From Candidatus Manganitrophaceae bacterium (lineage in GTDB: Bacteria; Nitrospirota; Nitrospiria; SBBL01; Manganitrophaceae): 64,000 bases of DNA. The stretch's first letter is position 1, and the number at the start of each line of letters is the position of its first letter. The notes beneath the pieces were generated by a model, which did not search any database, was not told the origin of the DNA, and saw only the letters and a list, made by a program, of their open reading frames with translations. The position numbers were made by a program, and so were the translations under genes. The DNA is taken from positions 62,001 to 126,000 of the forward strand of contig JACQEZ010000005.1 of NCBI GenBank assembly GCA_016200325.1, read 5' to 3'. Positions 16,465 to 24,772 of the stretch are shown in pieces.

Positions 16465-17109
16465 GTGACGGTTTTTCTACAGAGCTTCGGCCACGTGTTT
16501 GCAGCCCTTTTTCCCGTGGTCAATCCCCCGGGCATGGCGTTGCTTTTTCTTGCCATGACCCGACGGGCGAGTCGGGCAGAGCGGACCCTCCTCGCCGGAC
16601 GGATTGCGGTATACGCATTCTTGGTCGTGAACGTGGCCTACTATGTCGGAACGGTGATTCTCCATTTTTTTGATATCTCGTTGCCGGTGCTTCGGGTGGC
16701 CGGCGGTATCGTGCTCGCCTCCTCCGGCTGGCGTCTTCTGAATGAAACCCGATCGGGCAGCGACGCCGGCCTGGACGTCGGCGGCGGTTCGGGCGATTGG
16801 GCCCGTGTGGCGTTTTATCCGCTGACGATGCCGGTCACCACCGGACCCGGGACAATTTCGGTGGCGATTGCGTTGGGCGCCATTCTGCCGAAGAAAGTTC
16901 CGGTCATGCTGGGAGCCCTGGCGGCGAGCGGTCTCGTATCGGGCGCCATCTATCTCTGCTACCGATATGCGGACCGGATCGAAAACCGGCTGGGGCAGAC
17001 CGGCTCTGAAGCGCTCTCCCGCCTCTTTGCCTTCATCCTCATCTGCATCGGCATTCAGATTTTGTGGAACGGGTTCTCGGAGCTGTGGGCCTCGTTGCCC
17101 GCGAAATAA
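16465..17109 (+). CDS. MarC-family integral membrane protein
   Basis: A 214-aa protein with about six transmembrane helices and the MarC/YhgN signatures FPVVNPPGMALLFLAMT near the start and FYPLTMPVTTGPGTISVAI in the middle. The family is broad, with no settled transport function; the old multiple-antibiotic-resistance link is not supported. The start is GTG at 16465 with GGAGG upstream. It is the only large intact membrane gene in the island. Confidence 0.88.
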   Translation: MTVFLQSFGHVFAALFPVVNPPGMALLFLAMTRRASRAERTLLAGRIAVYAFLVVNVAYYVGTVILHFFDISLPVLRVAGGIVLASSGWRLLNETRSGSDAGLDVGGGSGDWARVAFYPLTMPVTTGPGTISVAIALGAILPKKVPVMLGALAASGLVSGAIYLCYRYADRIENRLGQTGSEALSRLFAFILICIGIQILWNGFSELWASLPAK

Positions 17110-17141
17110 GAGTCCTCAACGGCGTGGAAGGTCGGTCACAC

Positions 17142-17409
17142 AAGAAGGGGTCAGATCTTATCTTTTGACATTTCTATTAGACAATAGGCCTGGCACAGCC
17201 AGTAATATCGCCGGTTGATCTTGTATAGAATGCGTCTAAAAAGAGCTCCCGGTCTTCTTTACTCTGTAAGGATGGCTTTTTTGTCGTTCCCTCGGGTGGT
17301 GATGTGGTAGAGGGCTCCGTCATATTCGATACTCAAGGGTCTGGCCATGAGGCTTATTTAATGCTCCTCCAGTGAAAAATGCCAAGATCAAAGACCTGAC
17401 CCTTCTTCT
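17142..17409 (-). mobile_element. Relic of a REP-associated tyrosine transposase element
   Basis: The ends are inverted: AGAAGGGGTCAGATCTT on the left (from 17143) and, read from the right end inwards, AGAAGGGTCAGGTCTTTG (to about 17408). Between them is a truncated, frameshifted transposase start on the minus strand. This is the usual layout of TnpA-REP loci, here internally deleted to about 270 bp. Confidence 0.7.
17211..17348 (-). pseudogene. REP-associated tyrosine transposase (Y1_Tnp), N-terminal remnant
   Basis: From ATG 17348 the frame reads MARPLSIEYDGALYHITTRGNDKKAILTE, the family's hallmark N-terminus, then meets TAA. Shifting one base restores KEDRELFLDAFYTRSTG, matching the next segment of the family. 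Thus one frameshift plus loss of the catalytic HUH/Tyr region and the C-terminus. The enzyme normally handles single-stranded REP ends; this copy cannot be active. Confidence 0.75.
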
Positions 17410-17460
17410 ACAAAGTTTTCTAGACGTTTTTAAATGACCATGGACAGAAGTAGGAATGAA

Positions 17461-17646
17461 TCAAGAACAAGAGGACGGGCCACCCCCGCAGCCACCCGAT
17501 GACGTACCTCCTGATGAAGGATATCTATTTTCACCTGCCCTCAGCTTGGGAGGTTGCATGGGGGGTGGATTAAAAAAGCCGGCGAAAAAAACGGGACCGA
17601 GAATTGGAACAAAGATAATAATTGTCCAGAATAATTTTTCTGACAC
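17461..17646 (-). CDS. Small one-helix protein with Gly/Ser/Cys-rich tail (PLDc_N-like)
   Basis: A 61-aa protein: one hydrophobic helix (LFWTIIIFVPILGPVFFAGF) with the Pro-Ile-Leu-Gly-Pro pattern seen in PLDc_N-type short membrane proteins, a linker PPPMQPPKLRA, and a Gly/Ser/Cys tail (SSGGTSSGGCGGGPSSCS). A near-identical tail occurs at 14435-14510. A 71-codon plus-strand frame (17456-17671) covers the same DNA; the minus frame is preferred because it makes a coherent membrane protein. Function unknown. Confidence 0.5.
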   Translation of the reverse strand: MSEKLFWTIIIFVPILGPVFFAGFFNPPPMQPPKLRAGENRYPSSGGTSSGGCGGGPSSCS

Positions 17647-17819
17647 ATTTCTAGCTGCGCGCCATAGATAAAAACTGCATCCAAGTGAGACCAGTAAGCT
17701 TACTAATACGACAATATTCTAAATATTTAATAAAGGGGGTAAATCGAAAGGCTCGATTTAAAGTTCGCGCTTGCATACCCGGTCAGTAGGGCTCGGCACG
17801 GCGGGTGTGTTGCTGGAAA
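17647..17819. other. A/T-rich gap, no gene seen
   Basis: Stretch upstream of the small membrane gene and downstream of the Uma2 fragment. It is A/T-rich around 17690-17745; no promoter or repeat could be defended. A GGCAC...TTGCT pair near 17795 has the wrong spacing for a sigma-54 site. Confidence 0.4.
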
Positions 17820-18110
17820 TTACTCGAAGATGTGGCTGAGAGAAATTTGAAGTTCGGGAAGGAGGGAGGTGGAGAGGACATCATTCGTCTCTCGGGAGAG
17901 CTCGGCGGTGCGTAGACAACCTTGATCGGTCATCCGATAAACCTTCACCGTCTCCAGCTCCGGGTCAACGACCCGATATTCTGAGACGCTATATTGCTCA
18001 TAAAGCTTCCGCTTAATCACCTCGTCGATCTTCCGAGTCGATTCAGCGACAATTTCAATCACAAGGTCGGGCGGGCCCTGGACATTTCTGGCTACTCCGC
18101 CGATGCCCCA
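17820..18110 (-). pseudogene. Uma2-family (DUF820) endonuclease-like C-terminal fragment
   Basis: The minus frame gives QGPPDLVIEIVAESTRKIDEVIKRKLYEQYSVSEYRVVDPELETVKVYRM..., the C-terminal half of the PD-(D/E)xK-like Uma2 fold (PDLVIEI, then Tyr..SVSEYRVVDP). The N-terminal half is missing: upstream the frame runs straight into the reversed-frame 3' end of purD. It lacks a start codon and is a truncated remnant fused by recombination. Confidence 0.75.
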
Positions 18111-19354
18111 ATATCCTTCCGATATTGCATCCCCCGAAAGGAAATGCAATCGACCGCCTGATAGGCGCGGCGGCGCGCCTCCGGAACCGTCTTGCCGAGC
18201 GCGGTCACACCCAACACCCGCCCTCCTTGGGTGATCCACTCCTCCCCGCGCCGCGCGGTTCCGGCGTGGAAGACGACGACATCGGCGACGATATCGGATA
18301 GATCGATTCGGTCAAGGCCGGAGATCACTTCCCCTTTTTGGTAGGGGCCGGGATAGCCTTCGGAGGCGAGGACGATACAGACCGCTGCCTCTTCTCGCCA
18401 TTCCAGCTTCATCTGGTCGAGGCGATGATCGAGCGCCGCCTCCATCACATCGACCCAATCGGTTTTCAAACGAGGGAGAACCGCTTGCGTTTCCGGGTCG
18501 CCCCAACGGGCATTGAATTCTAAAACATGAGGACCGAGCGACGTAAGCATCAGCCCGGCATAGAGAACCCCGCGATAGGGCGTTCCCTCCGCCGCCAAGC
18601 CGCGCAGCGTCGGATAAATGATCCGCTCCATCACTTGCGCTTCAATCTCGGGAGTGATTCTCGGCGTCGGCGAGATCGCCCCCATCCCGCCGGTGTTCGG
18701 TCCCTGGTCGCCATCATAGATTCGCTTGTGATCTTGCGCGGAGGCGAGCGGCAGGGCGCGGATGCCGTCGGTGATCACGAAGAAGGTCGCCTCGATCCCT
18801 TTGAGATACCGCTCCAGAATAATTCGATTGGCCGCCTCTCCCATCGACCGGAAGCCGTCGAGCCCTTCTTTCGCCTCTTTCAAGTCGCGGGCGATCACCA
18901 CCCCCTTACCGGCGGCCAGCCCCTCGACCTTTAAAACAACCGGCATCGGAATCGAAGTGATCCGAGCGTAGGCTTCATCCAGAGTGACCACCTCCGCCGC
19001 GGCGGTTGGGATCTGATATTTTTGCATTAATTTTTTGGAGAAGACCTTGCTTGTCTCGATTTCGGCGGCGGCGCGGTGCGGCCCGAAGATCCGAAGCCCG
19101 TGCGCCTCGAACCGATCGACGATGCCATGCGACAGCGGCAGCTCCGGCCCGACGACGGTGAGATCGATCGGTTTCTCCTTGGCAAAAGCGAGGAGCTTTT
19201 CGACCTCGTCGACGGCGACCGGGACGATCTCGGCCTGCGCCGCGATCCCCGGATTTCCCGGCGCGCAATAGAGCTTGCGAACGCGCGGGCTCTGTGCGAT
19301 CTTCCAAACGAGCGCATGCTCCCGCCCTCCGCCTCCGATCACAAGAACATTCAT
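18092..19354 (-). CDS. purD: Phosphoribosylamine--glycine ligase PurD
   Basis: ATP-grasp enzyme joining phosphoribosylamine and glycine to form GAR, step 2 of purine synthesis. The N-terminus MNVLVIGGGGREHALVWKIAQSP and the ATP-grasp block (VEGLAAGKGVVIARDLKEA; GDQGPNTGGMGAISP; EFNARWGDPETQAVLPRL) are intact. The 420 aa are normal, but the last residues (RKDIGASAE) differ from the usual RRDIGxRAL end: the final few codons and the stop come from the adjoining Uma2-derived DNA. It should still be active, since only the extreme C-terminus is changed. Confidence 0.95.
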   Translation of the reverse strand: MNVLVIGGGGREHALVWKIAQSPRVRKLYCAPGNPGIAAQAEIVPVAVDEVEKLLAFAKEKPIDLTVVGPELPLSHGIVDRFEAHGLRIFGPHRAAAEIETSKVFSKKLMQKYQIPTAAAEVVTLDEAYARITSIPMPVVLKVEGLAAGKGVVIARDLKEAKEGLDGFRSMGEAANRIILERYLKGIEATFFVITDGIRALPLASAQDHKRIYDGDQGPNTGGMGAISPTPRITPEIEAQVMERIIYPTLRGLAAEGTPYRGVLYAGLMLTSLGPHVLEFNARWGDPETQAVLPRLKTDWVDVMEAALDHRLDQMKLEWREEAAVCIVLASEGYPGPYQKGEVISGLDRIDLSDIVADVVVFHAGTARRGEEWITQGGRVLGVTALGKTVPEARRRAYQAVDCISFRGMQYRKDIGASAE

Positions 19355-19385
19355 TTTGCGTTCGTCCTAAAATGGATGAGAGCGA

Positions 19386-20948
19386 TTAATGTCGGAAGTG
19401 TCTGAAGCCGGTCAAGACCATCGCTATGTCGTGCTCGTCGGCCGCCTGGACGATCTCCTGATCCCGGATCGACCCCCCCGGCTGAATCACCGCGGTAATC
19501 CCGGCCTGGGCTGCGGCATCGACCCCGTCGCGGAAGGGGAAGAAGGCATCGGAGGCCATCACGCAGCCGGCGGTCGGCATCTGCGCCTTCATCGTCGCGA
19601 GCTTTACCGAGTCGACCCGGCTCATCTGACCGGCGCCGATGCCGACCGTCTGTCCCGGTTTTGCGAAGATGATCGCGTTGGACTTCACATGTTTGCAGAC
19701 CCGCCAGGCGAAGAGCATCGCCGAGAGCTCTTCCGGGGTCGGCGGTCGGCGGCTGACGACCTTCAACGCCTTCGGATCGTCGATCATCGCGCTGTCGATC
19801 TCTTGGACCAGCAATCCCCCGCCGATCCGGCGGAAATCGAGCCGGCCGGCGTTCGAAGATGCAATCGAGCCACTTCCCGCCTCCAAGACACGCAGGTCTT
19901 TCTTCTTTTGTAGAATCGGGAGCGCCTCAGGTGCGATCGTCGGGGCGATGATCACTTCCATAAAGGTGGAGGTGATCTCCTGCGCCGTCTCGGCATCGAG
20001 CGGCCGATTGAAGGCGGCCACCCCGCCGAAGGCCGAGACCGGGTCGGTCGCCTTCGCCTTCTTGTATGCTTCGACGAGCGATGCGCCGGTCGCAACACCG
20101 CAAGGATTATTATGCTTGATGATGACGGCGGCCGGCTCTTTGAACTCTTTGACCAGCTCGAAGGCGGAGTGGGTGTCGAGGAAGTTGTTGTATGACATCT
20201 CCTTCCCCCAGATCTGTTTCGCGGCGGCAACACCCCCTTCGGTCCGTTGGAGCTCTCGGTAAAAGGCCGCCTGCTGATGCGGGTTCTCGCCGTAACGGAG
20301 CGATTGAACCTTTTCGAATTGGAGGACGAGGTGGTCCGGGAAGGCCTCCCCCTTCTTCACCCTTCCTTCCAGATAGGAGAAGATCGTTCGGTCGTAATCG
20401 GAGGTGGTGAAGAAGACCTTCTTGGCGAGATCGTACCGCTTCTCTTCCGAGAGGGCACCGCCGGAGCGCTTCATTTCATTGAGGACCGCGGCATAGTCCT
20501 TGGGGTCGATGATTACGGCGACATCGTGGTAGTTCTTGGCGGCGGAGCGGAGCATCGTCGGCCCGCCGATGTCGATGTTCTCGATCGCCTCTTCCAGCGT
20601 GACGTTCGGCTTGGAGATCGTCGCCTTGAAGGGGTAGAGGTTCACCGCGACGAGATCGATCGGCTCAATCCCCTGCGCCTTCATTTGAGCTTGGTGTTGG
20701 GGATCGTCGCGCCGCCCCAAAATCCCGCCGTGGATCTTCGGGTGAAGCGTCTTCACCCGGCCGTCGAGCATCTCCGGAAATCCGGTATGCTCCGAGACCT
20801 CCTTCACGGCGACGCCTTTTTCCTTGAGAAGCTTGAACGTTCCCCCGGTCGAGAGAAGTTCCACCCCCATCGCCTGCAGCCCTTGGGCAAACTCGACGAT
20901 TCCTTCTTTATCGTAGACACTCAGGATTGCTCTTTTTATTTTTCCCAT
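19386..20948 (-). CDS. purH: Bifunctional AICAR transformylase/IMP cyclohydrolase PurH
   Basis: Catalyses the last two steps to IMP. The N-terminal cyclohydrolase domain (about 1-195: [38 protein letters not shown]) and C-terminal transformylase domain ([20 protein letters not shown], and the late [16 protein letters not shown] block) are both complete; 520 aa. The ATG at 20948 is preferred (GAGGT 7 nt upstream) to the GTG one codon before. It precedes purD by 31 nt, so purH-purD form an operon. Confidence 0.96.
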   Translation of the reverse strand: MGKIKRAILSVYDKEGIVEFAQGLQAMGVELLSTGGTFKLLKEKGVAVKEVSEHTGFPEMLDGRVKTLHPKIHGGILGRRDDPQHQAQMKAQGIEPIDLVAVNLYPFKATISKPNVTLEEAIENIDIGGPTMLRSAAKNYHDVAVIIDPKDYAAVLNEMKRSGGALSEEKRYDLAKKVFFTTSDYDRTIFSYLEGRVKKGEAFPDHLVLQFEKVQSLRYGENPHQQAAFYRELQRTEGGVAAAKQIWGKEMSYNNFLDTHSAFELVKEFKEPAAVIIKHNNPCGVATGASLVEAYKKAKATDPVSAFGGVAAFNRPLDAETAQEITSTFMEVIIAPTIAPEALPILQKKKDLRVLEAGSGSIASSNAGRLDFRRIGGGLLVQEIDSAMIDDPKALKVVSRRPPTPEELSAMLFAWRVCKHVKSNAIIFAKPGQTVGIGAGQMSRVDSVKLATMKAQMPTAGCVMASDAFFPFRDGVDAAAQAGITAVIQPGGSIRDQEIVQAADEHDIAMVLTGFRHFRH

Positions 20949-20961
20949 CACCCAGACCTCG

Positions 20962-21690
20962 TTAGATCAATAAATTTTTATCTTTTCCGGTCGATGCTCC
21001 CCCCGGTTTGCGGCTGGAAGGAGCCACTCCCCCGAACAGCTTGCGAAGGAGGGCGCGCCCCTTCTGCTTTAAAAAAATCGCCTCTTTCTGAAGGAAGACC
21101 CCTTTCTCCAAGGCCTGCTGTTCTTCTTCGGTCAGCAGGTGCGGCGCGCGGTTGTGTTTTAATTTGGCAATTCCCAGCAGGTCATCCTGATGAAAAAGAC
21201 GATAGATTCCGTTTTTCAAAAAATTGAACCGACCCCCTCGTCCAAAGGCGGTCGCAAAGTCAATTAGATAGGGCTCGCCGTCATCCCCTAAGACGACATT
21301 CTTGATGTTCCTCAAATCGCAGAGAACGATCCCCCGATCATGAACCGAATCGATCAAGGCGCGCAGCTTTTCAAAAAACCGAGGGGTCAGCTCTCCCGGC
21401 TGAAGCTCGGAGGCATTCCTTCCTGGAATATATCCAACGGCGATGGCGTAGCGGTCGATCGCACCGATATACGGCGGAATGCCCTTCAATCCGCCGAGCT
21501 TCTGATAGATTAGTCGCTCTCTGCGGTTGGAGAGGGCCCCGACGAACATCCGAAAGAAGAACGGCTTTGCGGCATAATCCTTCACGATCAGCCGCTTTCC
21601 ATCTTTCATCAAGAGAAAAACATCGGGCTTCCAGGGATACCCCTGGCGAAGGGTCTCCTTCACATGCTGATGGAATGTGGCCCGCTGCAA
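20962..21690 (-). CDS. Kinase-like protein (lipopolysaccharide-kinase/RIO-like fold)
   Basis: A 242-aa protein with a degenerate protein-kinase core. A catalytic-loop-like motif ([22 protein letters not shown]) is followed by a metal-binding-like motif (LIDFATAF), as in the Kdo/WaaP/RIO-like families; an N-terminal Lys in [10 protein letters not shown] could bind ATP. It may phosphorylate a lipid-A/core sugar or a protein. The start is TTG 21690 (weak ribosome site). It follows a methyltransferase-like membrane gene by 18 nt. Confidence 0.75.
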   Translation of the reverse strand: MQRATFHQHVKETLRQGYPWKPDVFLLMKDGKRLIVKDYAAKPFFFRMFVGALSNRRERLIYQKLGGLKGIPPYIGAIDRYAIAVGYIPGRNASELQPGELTPRFFEKLRALIDSVHDRGIVLCDLRNIKNVVLGDDGEPYLIDFATAFGRGGRFNFLKNGIYRLFHQDDLLGIAKLKHNRAPHLLTEEEQQALEKGVFLQKEAIFLKQKGRALLRKLFGGVAPSSRKPGGASTGKDKNLLI

Positions 21691-21708
21691 TTCGATGAGA
21701 AATCCCCT

Positions 21709-22251
21709 TTAAACAAAGAATCGAATCGATAAGATGATGATCCCCACCGCCGTCACCAGGGCGGTTTGATGCTCGCTGTTGGAGACCACCCGGGACCACT
21801 CCCAGGGATGCCGGCCCCGCTTCTCATAAGGGGTCCATCGAGGGATATAATCGGGGACGCTCCGATCGTATTCATCCCAGCTCGATCCGAAGATCTTCCG
21901 GAGCCGGTCCGACTCCGCCTTCTTTTTGAAGGGCGCATAATAAGAGAAAAACCCGATAAGACCGACCCCCAGGATAATCCACTGGCTGGCAAGCAAACAG
22001 AAACCGACCATAATCAAAAAGGTGCCGAGGTAGAGCGGATTTTTCACGTAGGCGTATGGACCGGTCGTGGTCACCTCCCGGTTCTTGCTGAGATGCCCCG
22101 CCGCCCAAAGACGGAGCGCCTCTCCCGCAAGAATCAGCGGCAATCCGAAGACAAAAAAGCTCAGCTTCGGCCTGGCCAGATAAACCAGGGCGGCCAGGAG
22201 AAGATAGACCGGAATCGTCTTCAGGGTGATTTTTCGAGCCAGGTTCTTCAA
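21709..22251 (-). CDS. Isoprenylcysteine carboxyl methyltransferase-family membrane protein
   Basis: A 180-aa membrane protein with four or five helices and the ICMT/PEMT-type motif TTGPYAYVKNPLYLGTFLIMVGF, which contacts SAM in the family, plus a conserved Glu/Arg-rich end (IFGSSWDEYDRSVPDYIPR). The substrate is unknown; in bacteria such proteins methylate lipids or small molecules. Start TTG 22251 behind GGGAG. Confidence 0.85.
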   Translation of the reverse strand: MKNLARKITLKTIPVYLLLAALVYLARPKLSFFVFGLPLILAGEALRLWAAGHLSKNREVTTTGPYAYVKNPLYLGTFLIMVGFCLLASQWIILGVGLIGFFSYYAPFKKKAESDRLRKIFGSSWDEYDRSVPDYIPRWTPYEKRGRHPWEWSRVVSNSEHQTALVTAVGIIILSIRFFV

Positions 22252-22422
22252 GCTAACTTCTCCCGGAATTGAGATGGAGGGAGTATATCAAATCAATCCA
22301 AAAATTCAAGCAAAGTATGACCAATCCAGACCTCTATAATCAACTAGAATCTGGCTCAATTTAAGGAAAGGTCCACCCGTCTTAAGGTAAAGGAAGGAAA
22401 TGAGGCAAGCGCTTTATTCGGT

Positions 22423-22458
22423 AAAAAAAAGGGGGAAGATCTTTCGATCTTCCCCCTT
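22423..22458 (-). terminator. Rho-independent terminator of the lipoprotein pair
   Basis: An 11-bp stem (22431-22441 with 22446-22456), 4-nt loop; on the minus strand it is followed by a run of eight T. Confidence 0.88.
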
Positions 22459-22499
22459 CCCATTCGCAATCTGTGATTAACGAATTGAAAATACCTCTT

Positions 22500-24203
22500 C
22501 TACTGGACCGTACCCGATATCGTTTTGGTCGCTACAATAGGACCATAGCCGGTTACATTCCAGGTGACGGTAATCGTCAAAACGGCGGCCTTCGCACCTG
22601 GGGCAGGGACTGTCGCAGGATCGGTCGCGCTAGAGAGGATAAAGTCAAAACAGGTTGGACCCAGGATGATATCGGCCAACGTGAATGAACTTGAGCCGGA
22701 AAGCGTTCCCACACCATTGGTGGTCACTGCAATGGTGCTTCCCGCCATTAGCGAATTGCCGTTGCCATCGGCGACGCAGGCGGTAAACGTACGGCTGTTC
22801 CCAGATGTTATTACAAAAGCATTCCCATTATTCAGAATCTGAGTCGGCGCGCCTGAGAAGGTCATCGGAACCGTTCTCCAAATCATGATATCGCCATCCC
22901 AGGTCCCATTTGGCCCGTCATAGACTCCATTACTATTAGCATCTACAAAAAACTCTCCCGCATCATACTGGCCATTATTGTTCGCATCAATATAGGGTTC
23001 TCCCAGATCACAAGAGGCCGGAAAGGCATCCACAACAGGGCCGTCATAGACTCCATTCCCGTTGCTATCGGTAAAACACTCCTCTCCTCTCGTCGCGGCA
23101 ATCACTGTTGAGATACCGTCCAGCGGATTACCTGTTCCTCCTAAGCCGGTAAAAGTGGCCATCGCCGGCGCCGCCGTTGAGACGGGGTGGACCGGAAGAG
23201 GATCTTGCGTTCGGAAGGTCACCGTTGTCGCTCCTGTTGCATCTGTGACATTGTTCCGGTCTACGGCTCCCCCTTCTGCATAAAAAGAAACGGACGTTCC
23301 CTGGAGGACGTTAAAGTTTCCGAATCGATCGGCAAGAAAGGCGGAGATCGTCGACTGCAGATTCACATAGTTCAACCCAGCAAGGTTATGCTGATTCGTT
23401 ACCAGTGAGAAGTGAGAATAAGAGGGAAGCCCGCCGCCGATCGATACACCCGTGGAGGAGGATGAAATCGTCACCCCCCTCACGACGGTGCTCCCGGCAA
23501 TCCGAACAGGTCCGGCCACTGTGCCGCTCTGAAGCGTTGTCTTGGCGAGACCCCCACTTGTAGATGCGATGAGGGGATTCAAAGCCTCTCCCCCCTGCGG
23601 ACCGGAAAGAGTAAAGATGACGCTGGTTCCATCTGCCACCGGCTGTCCATTCACATCATTCACTGAAAAAGTCACTACCGAATTTTCTGCCTGTCCGGAA
23701 CCTTTCAGACCGATTACATTCGGTGTTGCCGAGACGAACTGGATGCTGCCGACATCGGCGCCCAAGATGGTGATCGAAGCCGAAGCGGAGACGGTGCCCG
23801 CCTTAACCGTGATGCCCTCCGTCCCTGCGATGTTTCCCGCGGTAAAGGTGGCATTTGCAATCCCGGACACCGTGGTGGCCGTCGGCGTAATAGAGCCCAG
23901 TGTGGCGCTGCTCACCGTAAAGGTCACCGTCGTTCCATCCGCCACGACCGCTCCTGCTGCATCTTTCACTGTAACGGAGACGGTGGCGGTACCCAATGCA
24001 CTTAATCCGCTTGACGGAGTAATGGAAGCGACAACCGTTGCGGGAACGCTTCCGCTGACGGTGCCGCCCGTAAGACTCGCCGCGCTGAAGGTCGTATTTC
24101 CGGTTGGTTTAAAATCGGTGACGGAAGAATCAGAGGAGCAGCCGCCGATCGTGAAGTAACCGAGAAGAAGAAACCCTGGGACAAGATAAAATAATTTTCG
24201 CAT
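22500..24203 (-). CDS. Large lipoprotein with Ig-like (Big_1-type) domains
   Basis: A 567-aa protein with a lipoprotein signal (MRKLFYLVPGFLLLGYFTIGGC). It then carries at least two bacterial Ig-like Big_1 domains (VTVKDAAGAVVADGTTVTFTVSSATLGS and FSVNDVNGQPVADGTSVIFTLSGPQGG), then a stretch with Asp/Asn-Gly calcium-loop repeats (DSNGNGVYDG, DANNNGQYDAGEFF, DANSNGVYDG) and a final beta domain. Likely a surface or periplasmic scaffold or adhesin. GAGGGG lies 4 nt before 24203; an upstream start at 24323 would overlap the preceding gene. It is expressed with the small lipoprotein upstream. Confidence 0.85.
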   Translation of the reverse strand: MRKLFYLVPGFLLLGYFTIGGCSSDSSVTDFKPTGNTTFSAASLTGGTVSGSVPATVVASITPSSGLSALGTATVSVTVKDAAGAVVADGTTVTFTVSSATLGSITPTATTVSGIANATFTAGNIAGTEGITVKAGTVSASASITILGADVGSIQFVSATPNVIGLKGSGQAENSVVTFSVNDVNGQPVADGTSVIFTLSGPQGGEALNPLIASTSGGLAKTTLQSGTVAGPVRIAGSTVVRGVTISSSSTGVSIGGGLPSYSHFSLVTNQHNLAGLNYVNLQSTISAFLADRFGNFNVLQGTSVSFYAEGGAVDRNNVTDATGATTVTFRTQDPLPVHPVSTAAPAMATFTGLGGTGNPLDGISTVIAATRGEECFTDSNGNGVYDGPVVDAFPASCDLGEPYIDANNNGQYDAGEFFVDANSNGVYDGPNGTWDGDIMIWRTVPMTFSGAPTQILNNGNAFVITSGNSRTFTACVADGNGNSLMAGSTIAVTTNGVGTLSGSSSFTLADIILGPTCFDFILSSATDPATVPAPGAKAAVLTITVTWNVTGYGPIVATKTISGTVQ

Positions 24204-24217
24204 GGAGCCCCTCTTTG

Positions 24218-24679
24218 TTATGAACATTTCGTGACGGTGAATGTTCCCGTCCAGAGCTTGCTTCCGCCGCCGGCGCTCGCGCTCACTGTTCCGGTGATCA
24301 CCAGATCCTCCGTCGCAGAACAAGCCGGAAGGGCAATGAGGAAAGAGGCGCGCGCCAGACCGCGCGCATCGGTCTTGGTTTTGAAGTAGGACGGCGTATT
24401 GGCGTCCAATGGGTTTCCGTCGAGATCGGTTAAGATACCCCCGCCGCCCGCGAACATTTCCACCTCTACCCCCGGCAGCGCCATCGTGGCATCTTTATCG
24501 TGCACCTGAAAGTCGAGCGCTTGAACGATCTGTGTGCCGCCCCCGGGAGGATTGACCTTAAAATCGGCGTCATCCGGTCCGGTCACCGTGGCATCGAATG
24601 GAGCGCGCGGGGTGTCGCCACATCCCGAAAAAAACAAGACCCCATAAAGTAAAATGGCCAAAGCCGCTTGTCTTCTCAT
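24218..24679 (-). CDS. Small lipoprotein, Ig-like
   Basis: A 153-aa protein with signal and lipobox (MRRQAALAILLYGVLFFSGC) and a single Ig-like beta domain (LDFQVHDKDATMALPGVEVEMFAGGGGILTDLDGNPL...KTDARGLARASFLIALPAC). It reads like a one-domain relative of the protein encoded downstream, 14 nt away, so the pair may work together at the cell surface. GAGGGG is 7 nt before 24679. Confidence 0.78.
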   Translation of the reverse strand: MRRQAALAILLYGVLFFSGCGDTPRAPFDATVTGPDDADFKVNPPGGGTQIVQALDFQVHDKDATMALPGVEVEMFAGGGGILTDLDGNPLDANTPSYFKTKTDARGLARASFLIALPACSATEDLVITGTVSASAGGGSKLWTGTFTVTKCS

Positions 24680-24772
24680 TTGGATTCCCCTCATCGTAGA
24701 CTCCACCTCTCAGAATATTCTTTCACTCGACTTCTCGGTCCCTCATGGATCCAGAGGGAAACTCCGAAACAT

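Noticed and set aside
16277-16468. 63-codon plus frame before the MarC gene
   Set aside because: No ribosome site, overlaps the MarC start, and composition is unremarkable.
17456-17671. 71-codon plus frame with Pro-rich start
   Set aside because: The minus strand at the same place encodes a coherent membrane protein with a tail duplicated elsewhere; the plus frame is its shadow.
17790-17815. GGCAC...TTGCT as sigma-54 promoter
   Set aside because: Spacing between GG and GC is 15, not 10.
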